From Rhodanobacter sp. C01 (GTDB taxonomy: Bacteria > Pseudomonadota > Gammaproteobacteria > Xanthomonadales > Rhodanobacteraceae), in contig NZ_MUNR01000011.1 in NCBI RefSeq assembly GCF_002001045.1, forward strand, positions 124,001-188,000: a stretch of DNA of 64,000 nucleotides. The letters are read 5' to 3'. Of the stretch, positions 28,010 through 36,730 are shown piece by piece. Position numbers and translations under genes: made by a program. The notes beneath the pieces were generated by a model that saw nothing but the letters and a program-made list of their open reading frames with translations, searched no databases and had not been told where the DNA came from. How positions within the stretch are numbered: position 1 is the first letter of the stretch; each line of letters opens with the position of its first letter.

Positions 28010-28912
28010 CTAGTCCTGCCTGCGGATGCGCAAGTCACCACTGAAGGTTTCGACGTTGATGGTGCCGCGGCCATCGCCGAGGCGTGCATCCAGGCTGCTG
28101 CCGGGGCCGTGCTCGGGTTTCTCCAGCGTACCGAAATCACTGCGCAGGTCGCCACTGAAACTGCTGGCGTGCAGGCTGCCGGAGGTGTTTGCAGGCAGTT
28201 GCAGTTGCACGTTGCCGCTCATGCTGTCGATGCCCAGCGTGCCACCGGCAGTGATCGCACCGCTCAGCTGCACATTGCCGGATACCGTGCTGAGCGTGAG
28301 TTTCTTCCACGGGCCGCCATCGGCCTGGATGCGACCGGAAATGGTCTGCAATTTCACGTCGCTGCCGAGTGCAGGCGCCAGGATGTCGCCACTGACGGTC
28401 TGCAGGTCGGCCTGCTCGGCATGCCCGGCCAGCTCGATACCACCGCTGACGCTGTCGACTTTCAGTGCTGGCGTGCGTGCATTGATGCGCGCCCTGCCGC
28501 TGACTGTGTTGACCTTGATCGTGCCGCCATCGATGCCGTCGATCACCAGTGGTGCGCTGATCACACCAATGTCGAGCGAGGCGCCCCGGGGCACGTGCAA
28601 TTCCAGCGTGGTGGGTCCCATGCGGTTGTCGCCGCTCCAGTTGAACCAGCCGGAGCCGCCCTGCGGTTCGACCTTGATGGTGAGGTTTCCGTTGTTGCCG
28701 GTGATTGCCAGCGGCTTGGCGCCTTCGCCGAGCTGACCGCCAACCTGCACCTCGTTGCGATCCCATGCAGTCACGGTCACGGTACCGGCGATATTGCTGA
28801 CACTGACCTGGACGTTCGGTGTGGCGTCGTGGTTCAGTTGGATCGGCGTGCCGGCCAGAGCGTGGCCGACGCAAAGGCAGAGCAGCAGGGGAGCGTAGCG
28901 GGCGGTCTTCAT
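28010..28912 (-). CDS. DUF4097 family exported beta-helix-like protein
   Basis: 300 residues from ATG at 28912, 7 bases after AGGA; an ATG 6 bases upstream sits too close to that Shine-Dalgarno. The signal peptide ends near GHALAG. The rest is a run of short similar strands with SG-x-hydrophobic patterns (VSGRARIN, VSGGIEL, VSGDILA, ISGRIQA, VSGNVQL, MSGNVQL, FSGDLR), the DUF4097 (putative adhesin) repeat that folds as a right-handed beta-solenoid. It lies 15 bases after the anti-sigma-like gene and is the third member of that cassette. Confidence 0.88.
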   Translation of the reverse strand: MKTARYAPLLLCLCVGHALAGTPIQLNHDATPNVQVSVSNIAGTVTVTAWDRNEVQVGGQLGEGAKPLAITGNNGNLTIKVEPQGGSGWFNWSGDNRMGPTTLELHVPRGASLDIGVISAPLVIDGIDGGTIKVNTVSGRARINARTPALKVDSVSGGIELAGHAEQADLQTVSGDILAPALGSDVKLQTISGRIQADGGPWKKLTLSTVSGNVQLSGAITAGGTLGIDSMSGNVQLQLPANTSGSLHASSFSGDLRSDFGTLEKPEHGPGSSLDARLGDGRGTINVETFSGDLRIRRQD

Positions 28913-28927
28913 GATCATTCCTGGGGT

Positions 28928-29368
28928 TCAGCCGGCCTGTCCGGCCAGTTGGCGCAGTTGTGTCTGCTGATGTTCGGTACGGTCGAGCAGGCGCTGCAAT
29001 GCGGGTGAGTCGGGGGCCTGCTGGATCGCGAGCTGCAATTCCATGCGTGCAGCGTCCAGCTCGACCGCGGCACCCGCAAAACGCGGATCTGCAGGCTTCC
29101 AGGGTGTCGCTGCGGCATCGGCCAGCGGGGTTGCCGCCGGTGCATGTCGCAGATGCCAGCCGATGCTGCCGGCCAGCAGCAGCGACGCCGCAAGGCTGGC
29201 GGCCACCACCCAGCGCGCCGGGCGTGCACGCGGATGTACGGGTGTAGCGGGTGACCTGGTGGCGTTGACGTCATCCAGTGCGGTCTCGATCGCGGCCCAC
29301 AGGTCGTGCTGTGGCGCGAGTGGCTGGCGCAGGTCGCGCAATTGCCGGTGCCATTCGAATTCGTTCAT
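28928..29368 (-). CDS. Small single-pass membrane protein, probable anti-sigma factor
   Basis: 146 residues. An N-terminal cytoplasmic region of about 50 residues (WHRQLRDLRQPLAPQHDLW) precedes one membrane helix (about 53-70) and a periplasmic part that is helical and Gln/Ala-rich. It overlaps the ECF sigma gene by 4 bases (ATGA), the usual coupling of a sigma factor with its membrane anti-sigma partner. It lacks the His-x3-Cys-x2-Cys zinc motif of ZAS anti-sigma factors. The role is inferred from position and topology. Confidence 0.65.
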   Translation of the reverse strand: MNEFEWHRQLRDLRQPLAPQHDLWAAIETALDDVNATRSPATPVHPRARPARWVVAASLAASLLLAGSIGWHLRHAPAATPLADAAATPWKPADPRFAGAAVELDAARMELQLAIQQAPDSPALQRLLDRTEHQQTQLRQLAGQAG

Positions 29369-29910
29369 GAGCTTTCTCCCAATGCCTTGCGCAGCAGGCC
29401 ACGGGCGCGGTGCAGTTGCGCCTTCGACGTGCCGACCGCCATGTCCAGTTCGCTGCCGATATCCTCATGTCGCCAACCCTCGATATCGTGCAGTACCAGC
29501 ACGGCGCGCGCGCGCGGCGGCAGTCGGCTGATCGCACGCTCCAGTTCTTCGCGCTCGGCAGCGCAGAACGGGGTTTCGCCGGGGTCCGGCAGCTGTTCGT
29601 CGTCGAGCATGCTGACCGGATCGGCGCCGCGCGCACGGATGTCCATCAGTGCCACGTTCACCGCAAGCCGGTACAGCCACGTGCCGAACGCGCTCTCGTG
29701 ACGAAATCCCGGCAGCTTCTGCCACGCCCGGATGAAGGCGTCCTGGGTCAGGTCCTCGGCGCGGGCATGGTCGTAGCCGGCCAGCCGGTAGACCGCACCA
29801 TGCACACGACCGACGTGCAGCCGGTACAGTCGCTGGAACGCGTGGCGATCACCGGCAGCCGCGGCGTGCACGTCATCGGTGTCGTTGGCTCCCGGCGGGG
29901 CAGGCGACAT
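29365..29910 (-). CDS. ECF (RpoE-type) RNA polymerase sigma factor
   Basis: 181 residues from ATG at 29910, preceded by GGAAG. Region 2 is seen in FQRLYRLHVGRVHGAVYRL and the -10-binding helix EDLTQDAFIRAWQKLPGFR; region 4 contains LPPRARAVLVLHDIEGWRHEDIGSELDMAVGTSKAQLHRAR with its helix-turn-helix. It would direct RNA polymerase to a small regulon, released by signals through the membrane protein encoded next. The first gene of a three-gene cassette ending in DUF4097. Confidence 0.92.
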   Translation of the reverse strand: MSPAPPGANDTDDVHAAAAGDRHAFQRLYRLHVGRVHGAVYRLAGYDHARAEDLTQDAFIRAWQKLPGFRHESAFGTWLYRLAVNVALMDIRARGADPVSMLDDEQLPDPGETPFCAAEREELERAISRLPPRARAVLVLHDIEGWRHEDIGSELDMAVGTSKAQLHRARGLLRKALGESS

Positions 29911-30008
29911 GGAGCTTCCAATGGCAGGGCAGGCGGTGATCATCTTGCCAGCTTGGATGCGCCGTTGCGCGAAAGGGTTTGCATCGTGGCCGCGGGGCGA
30001 TGTCATCA

Positions 30009-30050
30009 CGCCGGCACGTGCGGGTCGCGGGAACCCGCGCCGTGCCGGCG
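30009..30050 (-). terminator. Probable terminator hairpin after PEP carboxykinase
   Basis: Nine-bp outer stem (30009-30017 with 30042-30050) and a 6-bp inner stem (30020-30025 with 30033-30038), just downstream of the pckG stop. There is no T-run, so termination strength is uncertain. Confidence 0.45.
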
Positions 30051-30055
30051 TTCGA

Positions 30056-31852
30056 TCAGGAGGCTGCGGTTTCGCGCTGCGGTTGCACGTCGTTGGCGAG
30101 CGCACTGGCCACCCGCTGCTGCTCCTTGCGCAGGCGTTCGGGCAGCTGCGGCGTGAAGCTGTCGAGATAGGAGCCGATGGCAGCAAGTTCGGCCTGCCAG
30201 CCGGCATTGTCCACATCGAGCAATTCGCCGAGGTGGGCGCGATCGAGCGTGACTCCGTCCAGCTTCAGTTCGGCAGCGGCCGGCAGGGTGCCGATCGGCG
30301 TTTCGACGCCGGTCACGCGATCCTCGACGCGGTTGATCATCCACTCCAGCACGCGCAGGTTGTCGCCGAAACCCGGCCACAGGAACTTGCCGTCCTTGCC
30401 CTTGCGGAACCAGTTGACGTGGAACACCTTCGGCAGCTTGGCGCCGGGTTGGTCAAACGACAGCCAGTGGGCGAAGTAGTCGCCGTAGTGATAGCCGCAG
30501 AACGGCTTCATCGCCATCGAGTCGCGGCGCAGCACGCCGACTGCACCGGTGGCGGCGGCAGTGGTTTCCGAACCCATCGCGGCGCCCATCAGCACGCCAT
30601 GCGTCCAGTCGCGGGCCTCCATCACCAGCGGCAGCAAAGACGGGCGGCGGCCACCGAACACGATCGCGCTGATCGGCACACCCTGCGGTGCTTCGGCCTG
30701 TTCCGACCAGGTCGGGCACTGCTTCGCGCTGACGGTAAAGCGGGAATTCGGATGCGCAGCCGGGCCATGGGCCGGATCGTACGCACGGCCCTGCCAGTCG
30801 GTGACCGGGGTGCCGGGCAGGCCTTCCCACCACGGCTGGTTGTCGGCGGTGACGGCGACATTGGTGAAGATGGTGTCGTGCGAGATGCTTTTCAGCGCGT
30901 TCGGATTGGTGCCATCGCTGGTACCCGGTGCCACACCGAAGAAGCCGGCCTCCGGGTTGATCGCGTATAGCCGTCCATCCGCTCCGGGGCGCATCCAGCA
31001 GATGTCGTCGCCGACCGTCCAGACCTTCCAGCCGTCCTCGCGATAGCCTTCCGGCGGTATCAGCATGGCGAGGTTGGTCTTGCCGCAGGCGGACGGGAAG
31101 GCGGCGGCGATGTAATGCGTTTCGCCTTGCGGGTTTTCGATACCGACGATAAGCATGTGTTCGGCCAACCAGCCTTCGCTGCGCGCCTGGTGGCTGGCGA
31201 TGCGCAGTGCATGGCATTTCTTGCCCAGCAGCGCGTTGCCGCCGTAGCCGGAACCGTAGGACTTGATCGAGAGTTCGGCCGGGAAGTGCATGATGAAGCG
31301 GCGTTCGGGATCGAGTTCGCCGGTGGAATGCAGGCCCTTGATGAACGTGCCGCTCGAGAGCAGTCCCTCGCGCTCGATGCGCGCCTGCGCGGCAGCGCCC
31401 ATGCGCGTCATGATCTTCATGTTGGCGACCACGTACGGGCTGTCGGTGATCTCCACGCCGCAGCGGGCCAGCGGTGAATCGATCGGCCCCATGCAGTAGG
31501 GGATCACGTACATCGTGCGGCCTTCCATGCAACCGTCGAATAGTGCGTCGATCTTCGCGTGCGCCTCGATCGGATCCATCCAGTGGTTGTTCGGGCCGGC
31601 ATCTTCCTGTTGCGGGTGACAGACCAGGGTGAGGTGTTCGACGCGAGCAACGTCGGTGGAATGGGAACGATGCAGATAGCAGCCCGGATGGGTTTGCTGG
31701 TTCAGCTCGATCAGGGTGCCATCGGCCAGCATCTGCTGCACGAGCGACCGGTATTCGGCATCCGAGCCATCGCACCAATGAATCTCCTTGGGGCGCGTCA
31801 GAGCCGCCACCTCATTCACCCAGTGCTCAAGTGCTTCCAGCTTGCTCGCCAT
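30056..31852 (-). CDS. pckG: Phosphoenolpyruvate carboxykinase (GTP)
   Basis: 598 residues, normal for the GTP-dependent class. Marks include the kinase P-loop FPSACGKTNLAML with its reactive Cys, GSGYGGNALLGKKCHALRIA, and the guanine-side motif VFGGRRPSLLPLV. It converts oxaloacetate to PEP with GTP, the first committed step of gluconeogenesis. The gene is flanked by hairpins, so it is probably monocistronic. The 3' end is Gln/Arg-rich and not conserved. Confidence 0.96.
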   Translation of the reverse strand: MASKLEALEHWVNEVAALTRPKEIHWCDGSDAEYRSLVQQMLADGTLIELNQQTHPGCYLHRSHSTDVARVEHLTLVCHPQQEDAGPNNHWMDPIEAHAKIDALFDGCMEGRTMYVIPYCMGPIDSPLARCGVEITDSPYVVANMKIMTRMGAAAQARIEREGLLSSGTFIKGLHSTGELDPERRFIMHFPAELSIKSYGSGYGGNALLGKKCHALRIASHQARSEGWLAEHMLIVGIENPQGETHYIAAAFPSACGKTNLAMLIPPEGYREDGWKVWTVGDDICWMRPGADGRLYAINPEAGFFGVAPGTSDGTNPNALKSISHDTIFTNVAVTADNQPWWEGLPGTPVTDWQGRAYDPAHGPAAHPNSRFTVSAKQCPTWSEQAEAPQGVPISAIVFGGRRPSLLPLVMEARDWTHGVLMGAAMGSETTAAATGAVGVLRRDSMAMKPFCGYHYGDYFAHWLSFDQPGAKLPKVFHVNWFRKGKDGKFLWPGFGDNLRVLEWMINRVEDRVTGVETPIGTLPAAAELKLDGVTLDRAHLGELLDVDNAGWQAELAAIGSYLDSFTPQLPERLRKEQQRVASALANDVQPQRETAAS

Positions 31853-31932
31853 CGTATTCCTCTAAGGTCTTAGGAAAAAAAAGAACTGGAACGGTAGTTT
31901 ACAGCAACTGGTATTGCAAGGTTCCACGCAAC

Positions 31933-31955
31933 AAAAATCGCCGGGAGCGATTTTT
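31933..31955. terminator. A/T-flanked hairpin, possible bidirectional terminator
   Basis: AAAAATCGC-CGGGA-GCGATTTTT: a perfect 9-bp stem with five A/T at each base. It lies between the TetR terminator and the start of pckG (81 bases before the ATG), so it could act as a second terminator of TetR transcription or lie in the pckG leader. Confidence 0.55.
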
Positions 31956-32006
31956 GACATCGTGCCGGCGAAGGCTCGAAAGGCGGCGGTCGGGGGTGGA
32001 GGTCGC

Positions 32007-32031
32007 AAAAACGGCGCCATCTGGCGCCGTT
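32007..32031 (-). terminator. Intrinsic terminator of the TetR gene
   Basis: AACGGCGCCA-TC-TGGCGCCGTT, a 10-bp perfect inverted repeat (32010-32019 with 32022-32031), followed on the minus strand by TTT, 27 bases past the TetR stop. Confidence 0.75.
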
Positions 32032-32057
32032 CGGATGCAATCGCGGAAGTGTCGCTA

Positions 32058-32636
32058 TCAGGCTGGGATCAGGGTCGCGATCATGTGCTCGACGTAGGCG
32101 TCGAATTCCTCGTGGTTGATCCGCGGCAGCCCCAGCGTGAAGTTCAACTGCAGGAAGCCGACATAGGCGGCATAGGTCAGCCGTGCCCGGTTCAGTGCCT
32201 GGGCTGCGGGCAGGCCAGCCTCGCGGTAAGCGGTATCCAGAAACTCCATGCGCCGTTGCGACACGCGCGCCATCACCGGCACCACCTGCGGATGATCCAG
32301 CGCCTTCAATAGCGCGGCATAGACTCGATGTGGCTGTAGCTCGTGCGCAACGCGGCGGAACAATTCGGGCAGGCGCTTGCGCGGATCGGCGATCTGTTCG
32401 ATCTGGCCGAGTACCTCGCGTTCACCGTATTGCTCCCAGCGTTCCAGCGCGGCTTGCAGCAGGGCTTCGCGGGTGCGGAAGTGCCAGTAGAAGCTGCCCT
32501 TGGTCACGCCCAGTTGGCGTGCCAGGGCCTCCACGGCCAAGGCGCCCACGCCTTGTTCGGCGATCAGGTTGAGGGCGGCGAGTTCCCAATCTTCGGCCGA
32601 CAGGCGGGTGCGTTCTGGCTTGCTGCTGACATTCAT
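32058..32636 (-). CDS. TetR/AcrR family transcriptional regulator
   Basis: 192 residues from ATG at 32636. The N-terminal HTH is clear: AALNLIAEQGVGALAVEALARQLGVTKGSFYWHFRTREALLQ. The ligand domain is all-helical and unclassified. It is divergent from the alpha/beta hydrolase-fadE genes, with 141 bases between start codons. An octamer CGTATGGT occurs just upstream of its own start and again across the hydrolase start, so it may repress itself and the fatty-acid genes. The target and ligand are inferred. Confidence 0.9.
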   Translation of the reverse strand: MNVSSKPERTRLSAEDWELAALNLIAEQGVGALAVEALARQLGVTKGSFYWHFRTREALLQAALERWEQYGEREVLGQIEQIADPRKRLPELFRRVAHELQPHRVYAALLKALDHPQVVPVMARVSQRRMEFLDTAYREAGLPAAQALNRARLTYAAYVGFLQLNFTLGLPRINHEEFDAYVEHMIATLIPA

Positions 32637-32777
32637 TTGCGTATGGTAGCGATACCCTGCGGGTTTGTAATCTGCACAGGGCAAGGTGTTTGAAATACAT
32701 GGCTATTTGCCGCGAACAAGGTGGTCGCGACGCGCACGTATTGACGGCGCTTGCCGGGGCGATCCATACTCAACCGT

Positions 32778-33692
32778 ATGGTTAACCCGACTCACGCCTC
32801 GGCTGTCCTCAGCCGTTTCCCAGTTGCCGACCTGAATCTGGCGGTGGAGACGCGTCGCCCGGACGGCAGCCCGACACTGCTGTTTGCGCATGGTTTCGGC
32901 CAGACCCGTGGTGCCTGGAATGGTGCAGCCACGGCGCTGGCTGCCGCAGGCTGCCGCTGCGTGACGTTCGACAGCCGCGGTCATGGCGAAAGCGACCGTG
33001 TACCTGGTGGCGCGGATCCTCACAGCGGTTACCACATGGATCAGTTTGCCGACGACTTGCAACGGCTGGCCGCGGCGCAGCCGGAGCCGCCGATCCTGGT
33101 CGGTGCCTCGATGGGTGGCCTGCTCGGGATCGTGATCGCCGGCGAGGTGCGCCCGGCACCATTCAGAGCGCTGGTACTGGTCGACATCACGCCGCGCTGG
33201 GAAACCGCCGGGGTGGAACGCATCCTTGCCTTCATGCAGGCGCATCCGGACGGCTTTGCCGATTACGCCGAGGCTTCCGAACAGATTGCGGCCTATCTGC
33301 CACAGCGGCGTGAGCGCAAGAGCGAGGAACAATTGCGCCCGCTGCTGCGCGAAGGCGCCGATGGCCGCCTGCGCTGGCACTGGGACCCGGCCCTGCTGGC
33401 CGGCGACCTGGTGCAGGAGAGCGAACGTTACCAGCCGCTCCTGCAGGCGGCGGCGGCGAAAATCGATGTGCCCGTGCTGCTGCTGTCTGGCGCGCGCAGC
33501 GATGTGGTGTCGCGCACCACCGTCGACGAATTCCTGCAATTGGTGCCGCATGCGCAGCATGTGGAACTGTCGCATGCCACCCACATGGTGGCGGGCGATG
33601 CGAATGATGCGTTCACGCGCGAAGTCGTGCGCTTCGTGCAAAGTCTGGATCCATCAGCTGACCGGTTGCGTGCCGGCGCTGTTCAACCGTGA
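32778..33692 (+). CDS. Alpha/beta hydrolase
   Basis: 304 residues from ATG at 32778; an in-frame TTG at 32751 is less likely. The fold is plain: LLFAHGFGQTRGAWN, the nucleophile elbow VGASMGGLLG, the acid region LLLSGARSDVVS and the His in LSHATHMVAGD. The closest general class is small-molecule or ester hydrolases of the haloperoxidase/epoxide-hydrolase type. It lies 12 bases before fadE, suggesting a role in handling acyl or ester compounds, but the substrate is unknown. Confidence 0.87.
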   Translation: MVNPTHASAVLSRFPVADLNLAVETRRPDGSPTLLFAHGFGQTRGAWNGAATALAAAGCRCVTFDSRGHGESDRVPGGADPHSGYHMDQFADDLQRLAAAQPEPPILVGASMGGLLGIVIAGEVRPAPFRALVLVDITPRWETAGVERILAFMQAHPDGFADYAEASEQIAAYLPQRRERKSEEQLRPLLREGADGRLRWHWDPALLAGDLVQESERYQPLLQAAAAKIDVPVLLLSGARSDVVSRTTVDEFLQLVPHAQHVELSHATHMVAGDANDAFTREVVRFVQSLDPSADRLRAGAVQP

Positions 33693-33704
33693 TGAGGTGC
33701 TGAG

Positions 33705-36173
33705 ATGTCCGTGATACTGACCCTGCTGGCGGCGCTGATAGCCACCGGTGCCTGTGCCTACCACCGCACCAGCCTGCGCATCTGGGCGATCGCCACGATC
33801 GCAGCCACGCTGGTGGTCGGCCTGCTGGCCGGAGCGATATGGACAATGCTCATCCTGCTGATCGTCGAGGCGGCGATTGCCGTTCCGCTGCTGCTGCCGG
33901 ATTTCCGTCGCCGCCAGATCAGCGCGCCCCTGCTGAAAATGTTTGCCAAGGTCACGCCGAAGCTGTCGGAGACCGAGCAGACCGCCCTGGAGGCGGGCAC
34001 GGTCGGTTTCGAGGGTGAGCTGTTCTCCGGCAAGCCGGACTGGCACGAGCTGCTGAAGCAGCCGAAGCCCGAGCTGAGCGTGGAGGAACAGGCCTTTCTC
34101 GATGGTCCGGTGGAAGAGCTGTGCGGGATGATCGACGATTGGCAGATCACCCACGAGCTGGCCGACCTGCCGCCGAACGTGTGGGACTTCATCAAGAAAA
34201 ATCGCTTCTTCGGCATGATCATCCCGAAGCAGTACGGCGGCCTGCAATTCTCCGCGCTGGCGCATTCGGCGGTGCTGCAGAAACTCAACAGCATGTCGGC
34301 CACGGTGGCCTCGACGGTGGCGGTGCCGAACTCGCTCGGGCCGGCCGAGCTGCTGCTGCACTACGGCAGCGACGAGCAGAAGAGCCACTACCTGCCGCGC
34401 CTGGCCGTGGGCGAGGAAATTCCCTGCTTTGCGCTGACCGGCCCGTATGCCGGCTCCGACGCCACCTCGATCCCCGACATCGGCATCGTCTGCAGGCGGG
34501 TCGTCGATGGCGTCGAGACGCTCGGCATCAAGCTGACCTTCGACAAGCGCTATATCACGCTGGCGCCGGTCGCCACGGTAGTCGGGCTGGCCTTCCGCAT
34601 GTACGACCCCGAGCACCTGCTCGGCGACAAGGAGGATCTCGGCATTACCCTGGCGCTGCTGCCACGTTCCACTCCGGGGCTGCAGATCGGCCGTCGTCAC
34701 TTCCCGCTGAACATCCCGTTCCAGAATGGCCCGATTCACGGCAAGGATGTCTTTGCGCCGCTGTCGGTGCTGATCGGCGGCCCGCAGATGGCCGGCCACG
34801 GCTGGCGCATGCTGGTCGAGTGCCTGTCGGTGGGACGCGCGATCTCGCTGCCGTCCAACGCCACCGGCGGCATGCGCGCCTCGGCGCTGGCCACCGGCAC
34901 GTATGCGCGCATGCGCAAGCAATTCGGTTTGGCAGTGGCTCGCTTCGAAGGCGTCGAGGAGGCGCTGGCGCGCATCGGCGGCCTCACTTACGCCACTGCG
35001 GCGCTATCGCGCGCCACGGCGGCGGCAGTCGACCGCGGCGAGAAGCCGGCGGTGCCGTCGGCGATCGCCAAGTATCACGCCACCGAATGGGCGCGGCAGA
35101 TCGCCAGCGACACCATGGATGTGCACGGCGGCAAGGCGGTGCAGCTGGGGCCGAAGAACTACGCCGGCCGCGGCTGGTCCAGTGTGCCGATCGCGATCAC
35201 GGTGGAAGGCGCGAACATCATGACGCGCAGCCTGATGATCTTCGGCCAGGGTGCGATCCGCTGCCATCCGTACGTGCTGAAGGAAATGCAGGCATTGTCG
35301 ATCGCCGACCGCGGCGAGCAGCTGAAGACATTCGACCGCCTGCTGTTCGGCCATATCGGTTTCGGTATCTCCAACGCGGTGCGCAGTCTCACGATGGGCC
35401 TGACCGGTGCGCGCATCGGCGAGACTGCTGGCGATGCCTATACCCGTCGCTACTACCGCAAGCTTGACCGCTATTCCGCCGCACTGGCGTTGTGTGCCGA
35501 CGTGTTCATGGGTGTGCTCGGCGGCAAGCTGAAGTTCAAGGAGAAGTTGTCGGCGCGTCTGGGTGATGTGCTGAGCTATCTGTACATTGCCAGCAGCATG
35601 CTCAAGCGCTACGAGGACACCGGCCGGCCGGAAGCGGATCGTCCGTTCCTGGCGTGGGGCTTCCACGAGTGCATGTGGCTGATCCAGAACGCGCTGGACG
35701 GCGCCATCCGCAATTTCCCCGTGCGTCCCGTGGCGTGGCTGTTGCGTGCGCTGGTGTTCCCGCTGGGTCGTCGCGAAGTGCCGCCATCCGACCGTCTCGG
35801 CCGGCGCGTCGCCGCGCTGCTCACGGCACCGAATGATGCGCTCGATCGTCTCACTGACTGGGTCTACACCACGCCGACGGCGAACAACACGATCGGCCGC
35901 ATGAAAGCGCTGTTGCCCGACGTGATCGCCGCCGAGCCGGTCGACCGCAAGTTCGGCAAGGCGCTGAAGTCCGGCCAGTTCAAGTCGCACGACTACCTCG
36001 GCCAGCTCGCCGAGGCGCAGCAGGCCGGGGTGATTTCCGCGGCCGAGGCCGACCTGCTCAGGCGCGTGCGCGAAGGCGTGTTCGAGTTCATCTCGGTGGA
36101 CGACTTCGATACCGATGAGCTGCGTGCGTTCAAGACGCGAGCCGATGCGACAGGCTCAGCCAACGCGGTGTAA
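33705..36173 (+). CDS. fadE: Acyl-CoA dehydrogenase FadE
   Basis: 822 residues, the size of E. coli FadE. The N-terminus has two membrane helices (about 4-20 and 26-62), followed by an acyl-CoA dehydrogenase domain (KQYGGLQFSALAHSAVLQKL, LTGPYAGSDATSIPD, GRAISLPSNATGG, DVHGGKAVQLGPKNYAGR) and the C-terminal DUF1974 region (about 540-800). It catalyses the first oxidation of beta-oxidation using FAD at the inner membrane. It is second in a unit with the alpha/beta hydrolase and ends in a strong terminator. Confidence 0.95.
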   Translation: MSVILTLLAALIATGACAYHRTSLRIWAIATIAATLVVGLLAGAIWTMLILLIVEAAIAVPLLLPDFRRRQISAPLLKMFAKVTPKLSETEQTALEAGTVGFEGELFSGKPDWHELLKQPKPELSVEEQAFLDGPVEELCGMIDDWQITHELADLPPNVWDFIKKNRFFGMIIPKQYGGLQFSALAHSAVLQKLNSMSATVASTVAVPNSLGPAELLLHYGSDEQKSHYLPRLAVGEEIPCFALTGPYAGSDATSIPDIGIVCRRVVDGVETLGIKLTFDKRYITLAPVATVVGLAFRMYDPEHLLGDKEDLGITLALLPRSTPGLQIGRRHFPLNIPFQNGPIHGKDVFAPLSVLIGGPQMAGHGWRMLVECLSVGRAISLPSNATGGMRASALATGTYARMRKQFGLAVARFEGVEEALARIGGLTYATAALSRATAAAVDRGEKPAVPSAIAKYHATEWARQIASDTMDVHGGKAVQLGPKNYAGRGWSSVPIAITVEGANIMTRSLMIFGQGAIRCHPYVLKEMQALSIADRGEQLKTFDRLLFGHIGFGISNAVRSLTMGLTGARIGETAGDAYTRRYYRKLDRYSAALALCADVFMGVLGGKLKFKEKLSARLGDVLSYLYIASSMLKRYEDTGRPEADRPFLAWGFHECMWLIQNALDGAIRNFPVRPVAWLLRALVFPLGRREVPPSDRLGRRVAALLTAPNDALDRLTDWVYTTPTANNTIGRMKALLPDVIAAEPVDRKFGKALKSGQFKSHDYLGQLAEAQQAGVISAAEADLLRRVREGVFEFISVDDFDTDELRAFKTRADATGSANAV

Positions 36174-36187
36174 TCGAACTGGACAAT

Positions 36188-36216
36188 CCGGCCCGTTCTG
36201 CGGGCCGGGCTTTTTT
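36188..36216 (+). terminator. Intrinsic terminator after fadE
   Basis: CCGGCCCG-TTCTG-CGGGCCGG (8-bp perfect stem) followed by a TTTTTT tract at 36211-36216. It lies only 13 bases before the DUF4442 start codon, so that gene is either expressed by read-through or has a promoter overlapping the terminator. Confidence 0.9.
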
Positions 36217-36229
36217 CGAGGATGGGTCG

Positions 36230-36703
36230 ATGAGTGCATCGGTGTTGTCGCTATACCGCCGTATCACGCGCTGGCCGGCGGGGCACTGGATCTTCTCGCG
36301 CCTGATCTGCCTGAAGGCGCCGTACTTCGCCACCATCGCGCCGCGCTTCGTGGCACTGGAGCCGGGCCGCTGCGAGGTGCGCATCCGTGATCGCCGCCGT
36401 GTGCACAATCACATCGGCACCGTGCATGCGATCGCGCTGTGCAACCTGGCCGAGCTCAGTGCCGGCGTGATGACCGACGCGACGATTCCGTCCGACATGC
36501 GCTGGATTCCCAAGGGCATGAGTGTCGAGTACCTGAAAAAGGCGGTTGGTGCCCTGCACGGAGTTGCCACGCCGGAGACTGCAGCGCGAACTTCGAATGA
36601 TGGCTATGAATGGCCGGTCGCAGTGCAGGTCACCGATGTGGCCGGCGAAGCGGTGTTCCGCGCTCGCGTGATGATGTGGGTATCGCCGCGCAAACGCGAC
36701 TGA
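36230..36703 (+). CDS. DUF4442 hotdog-fold protein (thioesterase-like)
   Basis: 157 residues from ATG at 36230, 6 bases after GAGGAT. The sequence contains the hotdog helix HNHIGTVHAIALCNLAELSAGVM typical of PaaI/DUF4442 proteins, followed by strand regions ending RARVMMWVSPRKR. Such proteins are probable acyl-CoA thioesterases. Position behind fadE fits fatty-acid metabolism, but an intervening terminator separates transcription. Confidence 0.87.
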   Translation: MSASVLSLYRRITRWPAGHWIFSRLICLKAPYFATIAPRFVALEPGRCEVRIRDRRRVHNHIGTVHAIALCNLAELSAGVMTDATIPSDMRWIPKGMSVEYLKKAVGALHGVATPETAARTSNDGYEWPVAVQVTDVAGEAVFRARVMMWVSPRKRD

Positions 36704-36730
36704 ACGTGCTGCATGGCTGTAGTGCCATGA

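Noticed and set aside
36712..36729. CATGGC/GCCATG hairpin between the converging DUF4442 and REC-GGDEF genes
   Set aside because: Only 6 bp with no T-run in either direction; could be chance.
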